A DNA stretch of 7,035 nt from DASPTB01 sp035623615 (GTDB taxonomy: Bacteria; Actinomycetota; UBA4738). The stretch covers positions 1-7,035 of the forward strand of contig DASPTB010000125.1 in assembly GCA_035623615.1 (NCBI GenBank), given 5' to 3'. Positions 5,685-7,035 of this stretch are shown piece by piece. The notes beneath the pieces are model-generated. The model ran no database searches and was not told where the DNA came from. It worked only from the letters and a program-made list of their open reading frames with translations. Position numbers and translations under genes: made by a program. How positions within the stretch are numbered: position 1 is the stretch's first letter; each line of letters opens with the position of its first letter.

Positions 5685-6880
5685 GTGGCGTTCACCCCGC
5701 CGTAGATCTCCGCGGGCATCGACTCCGAGGTGAGCTCGGCCGCCACCTGCGCGTCGGACGGCGGCGCGAGCTTACGGCCGAGGATCTGCGCCTGGGCGCG
5801 GCAGAAGGCGCAGAACCGTCCGGTCGTCGGCTGCCCGCACTGCTCGCACGGCCGAAGCGTCGCGGCCGCGTCGTCGCCGAAGAGCCCCGCGGCCCGGTCG
5901 AGGTAGCCGAGGTAGAACTGCGCCTTGGTTCCCGGCGACCCCGCCTCCAGGCGATTCATCGCCTCTTTGTGCTTGAGCTGTGTGTTGCCGGCCACGAGCG
6001 GGCACTCCTGCACCACGTAGTCGATCCCCCGCATGAACGCGTACGAGGCCGTCTCGAGCTCGGAGAGCCGGTGCAGCGGCTTGACCTTCTTCACCATCCC
6101 TTCACGCGCCGGCAGCACGGGGAACTGCCGCGCGATGTACTCGGTCTGCCACCGGAGGGTGTTGCCGAGCAGCGTCGCCGCCTCGTCGTCGAGATTGTGG
6201 CCGGTCGCGACGACGTCGAAACCGTGCTGGAGCGCCGCGCGGTTGAACACATAGCGCTTGGAGAGGCCGCACACGGCGCACGTGGAGCGGGAGCCCTTCC
6301 TGCCGGCGGTGGGAATGTCGTACCCGTACTCGTCGGCGAGGTCCACCATGATCGCCTCGGCGCCGCGATCCCGCGCGAACCCGCGGACCACTTCGGCCGA
6401 GCGGTCGGAGTACTCCCCGATGCCGAGGCCGAGGTACATCCCCACCGCGTCGTACTCGAGGTCGAGCAGGATGTCCCACAGCGCCAGCGAGTCCTTCCCC
6501 CCGGAGACGGCCACCATCACGCGTTCGCCCGGCGCGAGCATCTCGTGGTCCTTGATCGCGCGCCGTACCTGCTCCCGCACGTAGTGGAAGAAGCAGTCGT
6601 GGCAGAAGGCCGCGTTGTGGCGACGGAGCTCCACGACGGCCGGCTGCTTGCAGCGCCGGCACCGCATCGGGCCGCCGGTCCGTCGCGCGCCGCCGGAGAT
6701 CACCGGCCGCACCTCGACCTCGTCCGCCTCGTCGAGCCAGTCCTCGCGTGTCAACAGAGTCCGCTCGCGGATGACAAGGACGGTGTCGGGATCGACCGAC
6801 AGCTCGGCGAGCACCTCGCGAACGCGGCGGGCGCCCGCGACGTCGACGTCCCGGTCGGGATTGCGAAGCCGAACCCGCAT
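5681..6880 (-). CDS. Fused TtuB-like ubiquitin-fold sulfur carrier and TtuA-like tRNA 2-thiolation enzyme
   Basis: This single 399-aa ORF has two parts. Residues 1-64 are a beta-grasp sulfur carrier like Thermus TtuB (RVREVLAELSVDPDTV, then RPVISGG), ending in the typical SGG. After a seven-residue linker (ARRTGGP), Met72 begins a TtuA-type enzyme. It has an N-terminal zinc finger (C74-x2-C77, C93-x2-C96), the adenylating PP-loop SGGKDS (126-131), and Cys201, Cys204 and Cys293. If the TtuA part is numbered from Met72, these become 130, 133 and 222, which as I recall are the 4Fe-4S ligands of Thermus TtuA. GHNLDDEA (227-234) follows, then a C-terminal zinc finger (C345-x2-C348, C357-x2-C360). 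TtuA activates U54/T54 of tRNA with ATP and replaces O2 with sulfur supplied by the TtuB thiocarboxylate. Every key residue is present. The odd feature is the fusion, which hides the diglycine; neither alternative frame has a stop across the linker, so a simple sequencing indel does not explain it. No E1-like activator or cysteine desulfurase is in the window. Confidence 0.88.
   Translation of the reverse strand: MRVRLRNPDRDVDVAGARRVREVLAELSVDPDTVLVIRERTLLTREDWLDEADEVEVRPVISGGARRTGGPMRCRRCKQPAVVELRRHNAAFCHDCFFHYVREQVRRAIKDHEMLAPGERVMVAVSGGKDSLALWDILLDLEYDAVGMYLGLGIGEYSDRSAEVVRGFARDRGAEAIMVDLADEYGYDIPTAGRKGSRSTCAVCGLSKRYVFNRAALQHGFDVVATGHNLDDEAATLLGNTLRWQTEYIARQFPVLPAREGMVKKVKPLHRLSELETASYAFMRGIDYVVQECPLVAGNTQLKHKEAMNRLEAGSPGTKAQFYLGYLDRAAGLFGDDAAATLRPCEQCGQPTTGRFCAFCRAQAQILGRKLAPPSDAQVAAELTSESMPAEIYGGVNAT
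6689..6880 (-). other. Ubiquitin-fold (TtuB/ThiS/MoaD-like) domain with internal Gly63-Gly64
   Basis: This is the part of the fusion encoding the carrier domain. It starts MRVRLRNPDRDVDV, continues RREVLAEL-like as VREVLAELSVDPDTVLVIR, and ends PVISGG with GGC-GGC codons at 6694-6689. Length and ending equal those of stand-alone TtuB, so it appears to be a whole functional carrier rather than a remnant. Release after Gly64 would regenerate the canonical C-terminus. Confidence 0.85.
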
Positions 6881-6889
6881 GAGGGGTTC

Positions 6890-6895
6890 AGGCTA
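6890..6895 (-). promoter_or_regulatory. Candidate -10 box for ttuB-ttuA/trmI, possible leaderless start
   Basis: In the 50-bp gap the minus strand reads TAGCCT, fitting the actinobacterial TAnnnT pattern, with 9 nt between it and the ATG at 6880. No Shine-Dalgarno precedes the ATG (CCTGAACCCCTC), so a leaderless or nearly leaderless transcript is likely. No convincing -35 is visible. Confidence 0.45.
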
Positions 6896-6930
6896 CCGCA
6901 GGGGGGTGGCCTCGCCGGCCTGATTCACGC

Positions 6931-7035
6931 TCAGCCGGCGGAGGGCAGGGGGTTCGTGCCGAGCGTGACTTCGACGATCCGGGACGACCCGTTCTGACCG
7001 ACCACCTTCACGGCCACCCGGTCGCCCGGGTGCAG
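6931..7035 (-). CDS. C-terminal end of a probable PDZ-domain (HtrA/S1C-type) protease
   Basis: The last 34 codons of a gene running in from the right edge read LHPGDRVAVKVVGQNGSSRI, then VEVTLGTNPLPSAG and a TGA at 6933-6931. The pattern PGD-V-V-V-NG-VEVTLGT-P is typical of the final strands of the PDZ domain that closes HtrA/DegP-like envelope proteases and related PDZ proteins. No catalytic part is visible, so only the domain type is supported. It ends 50 bp before the ttuB-ttuA fusion in the same direction. No strong terminator hairpin with a T-run lies between, so read-through is possible. Confidence 0.55.
   Translation of the reverse strand: MHPGDRVAVKVVGQNGSSRIVEVTLGTNPLPSAG

Noticed and set aside
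5969..6997. 342-aa open frame on the plus strand opposite the ttuB-ttuA fusion
   Set aside because: It is antisense to a gene with intact PP-loop and zinc-finger motifs, has no family resemblance, and is explained by GC bias.
6931..7035. The PDZ/HtrA-like protease as the peptidase that releases the carrier from the TtuB-TtuA fusion
   Set aside because: HtrA-type proteases normally act in the cell envelope, while the fusion should be cytoplasmic. Only 34 residues are visible, and adjacency alone is weak evidence.
1..7035. Mobile elements, CRISPR arrays, tRNA or rRNA genes
   Set aside because: No transposase or integrase motif, direct-repeat/spacer array or structured RNA gene pattern was seen; the window is almost wholly protein-coding.

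Overview
This is a GC-rich window, coded entirely on the minus strand, from a bacterium that carries the Pup-proteasome system. That is almost certainly a member of the Actinomycetota. Gene content and divergence suggest a lineage outside the well-studied mycobacteria and streptomycetes, possibly thermophilic or deep-branching, but this is inference. Read in the direction of transcription (right to left), the order is: the end of a PDZ/HtrA-like protease gene, a fused ttuB-ttuA tRNA thiolation gene, trmI, mpa (ARC ATPase), dop, pup, prcB and the first third of prcA. There is essentially no non-coding DNA except a 137-bp leader before mpa, a 56-bp gap before pup and a 50-bp gap before the ttuB-ttuA fusion.

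The left two thirds (1-4716) form a complete substrate-selection and degradation line. Pup is the small C-terminally Gly-Gly-Glu tag. Dop removes it, and in other species deamidates it. Mpa binds pupylated proteins through its coiled coils and unfolds them. PrcB and PrcA form the 20S core. The ligase PafA is not in the window; it is often found beyond prcA. Start and stop codons of pup/prcB (4-nt GTGA overlap) and prcB/prcA (1-nt overlap) suggest translational coupling.

The right third (4854-6880) is a tRNA T-loop modification pair joined by another 4-nt GTGA overlap. TrmI makes m1A58. Upstream of it, one 399-aa ORF fuses a complete TtuB-like ubiquitin-fold sulfur carrier, including its terminal SGG, to a complete TtuA-like 2-thiouridine synthetase. 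In Thermus these are separate proteins: TtuB works through a free C-terminal thiocarboxylate, and TtuA makes the 2-thio group of nucleotide 54. The carrier's diglycine is therefore buried inside the polypeptide here. That implies either proteolytic release, as with eukaryotic ubiquitin precursors, or a different chemistry. This is the most unusual point of the window. It also places a beta-grasp ubiquitin-like protein next to the unrelated Pup tagging system and a proteasome.

Smaller oddities are a seven-copy Gly-Val-Pro-His-like tetrapeptide repeat in the PrcB propeptide just before the catalytic threonine, a Pup that needs no deamidation, apparently leaderless starts, and several perfect palindromes in the mpa leader. 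Long plus-strand open frames are high-GC shadows of these genes.
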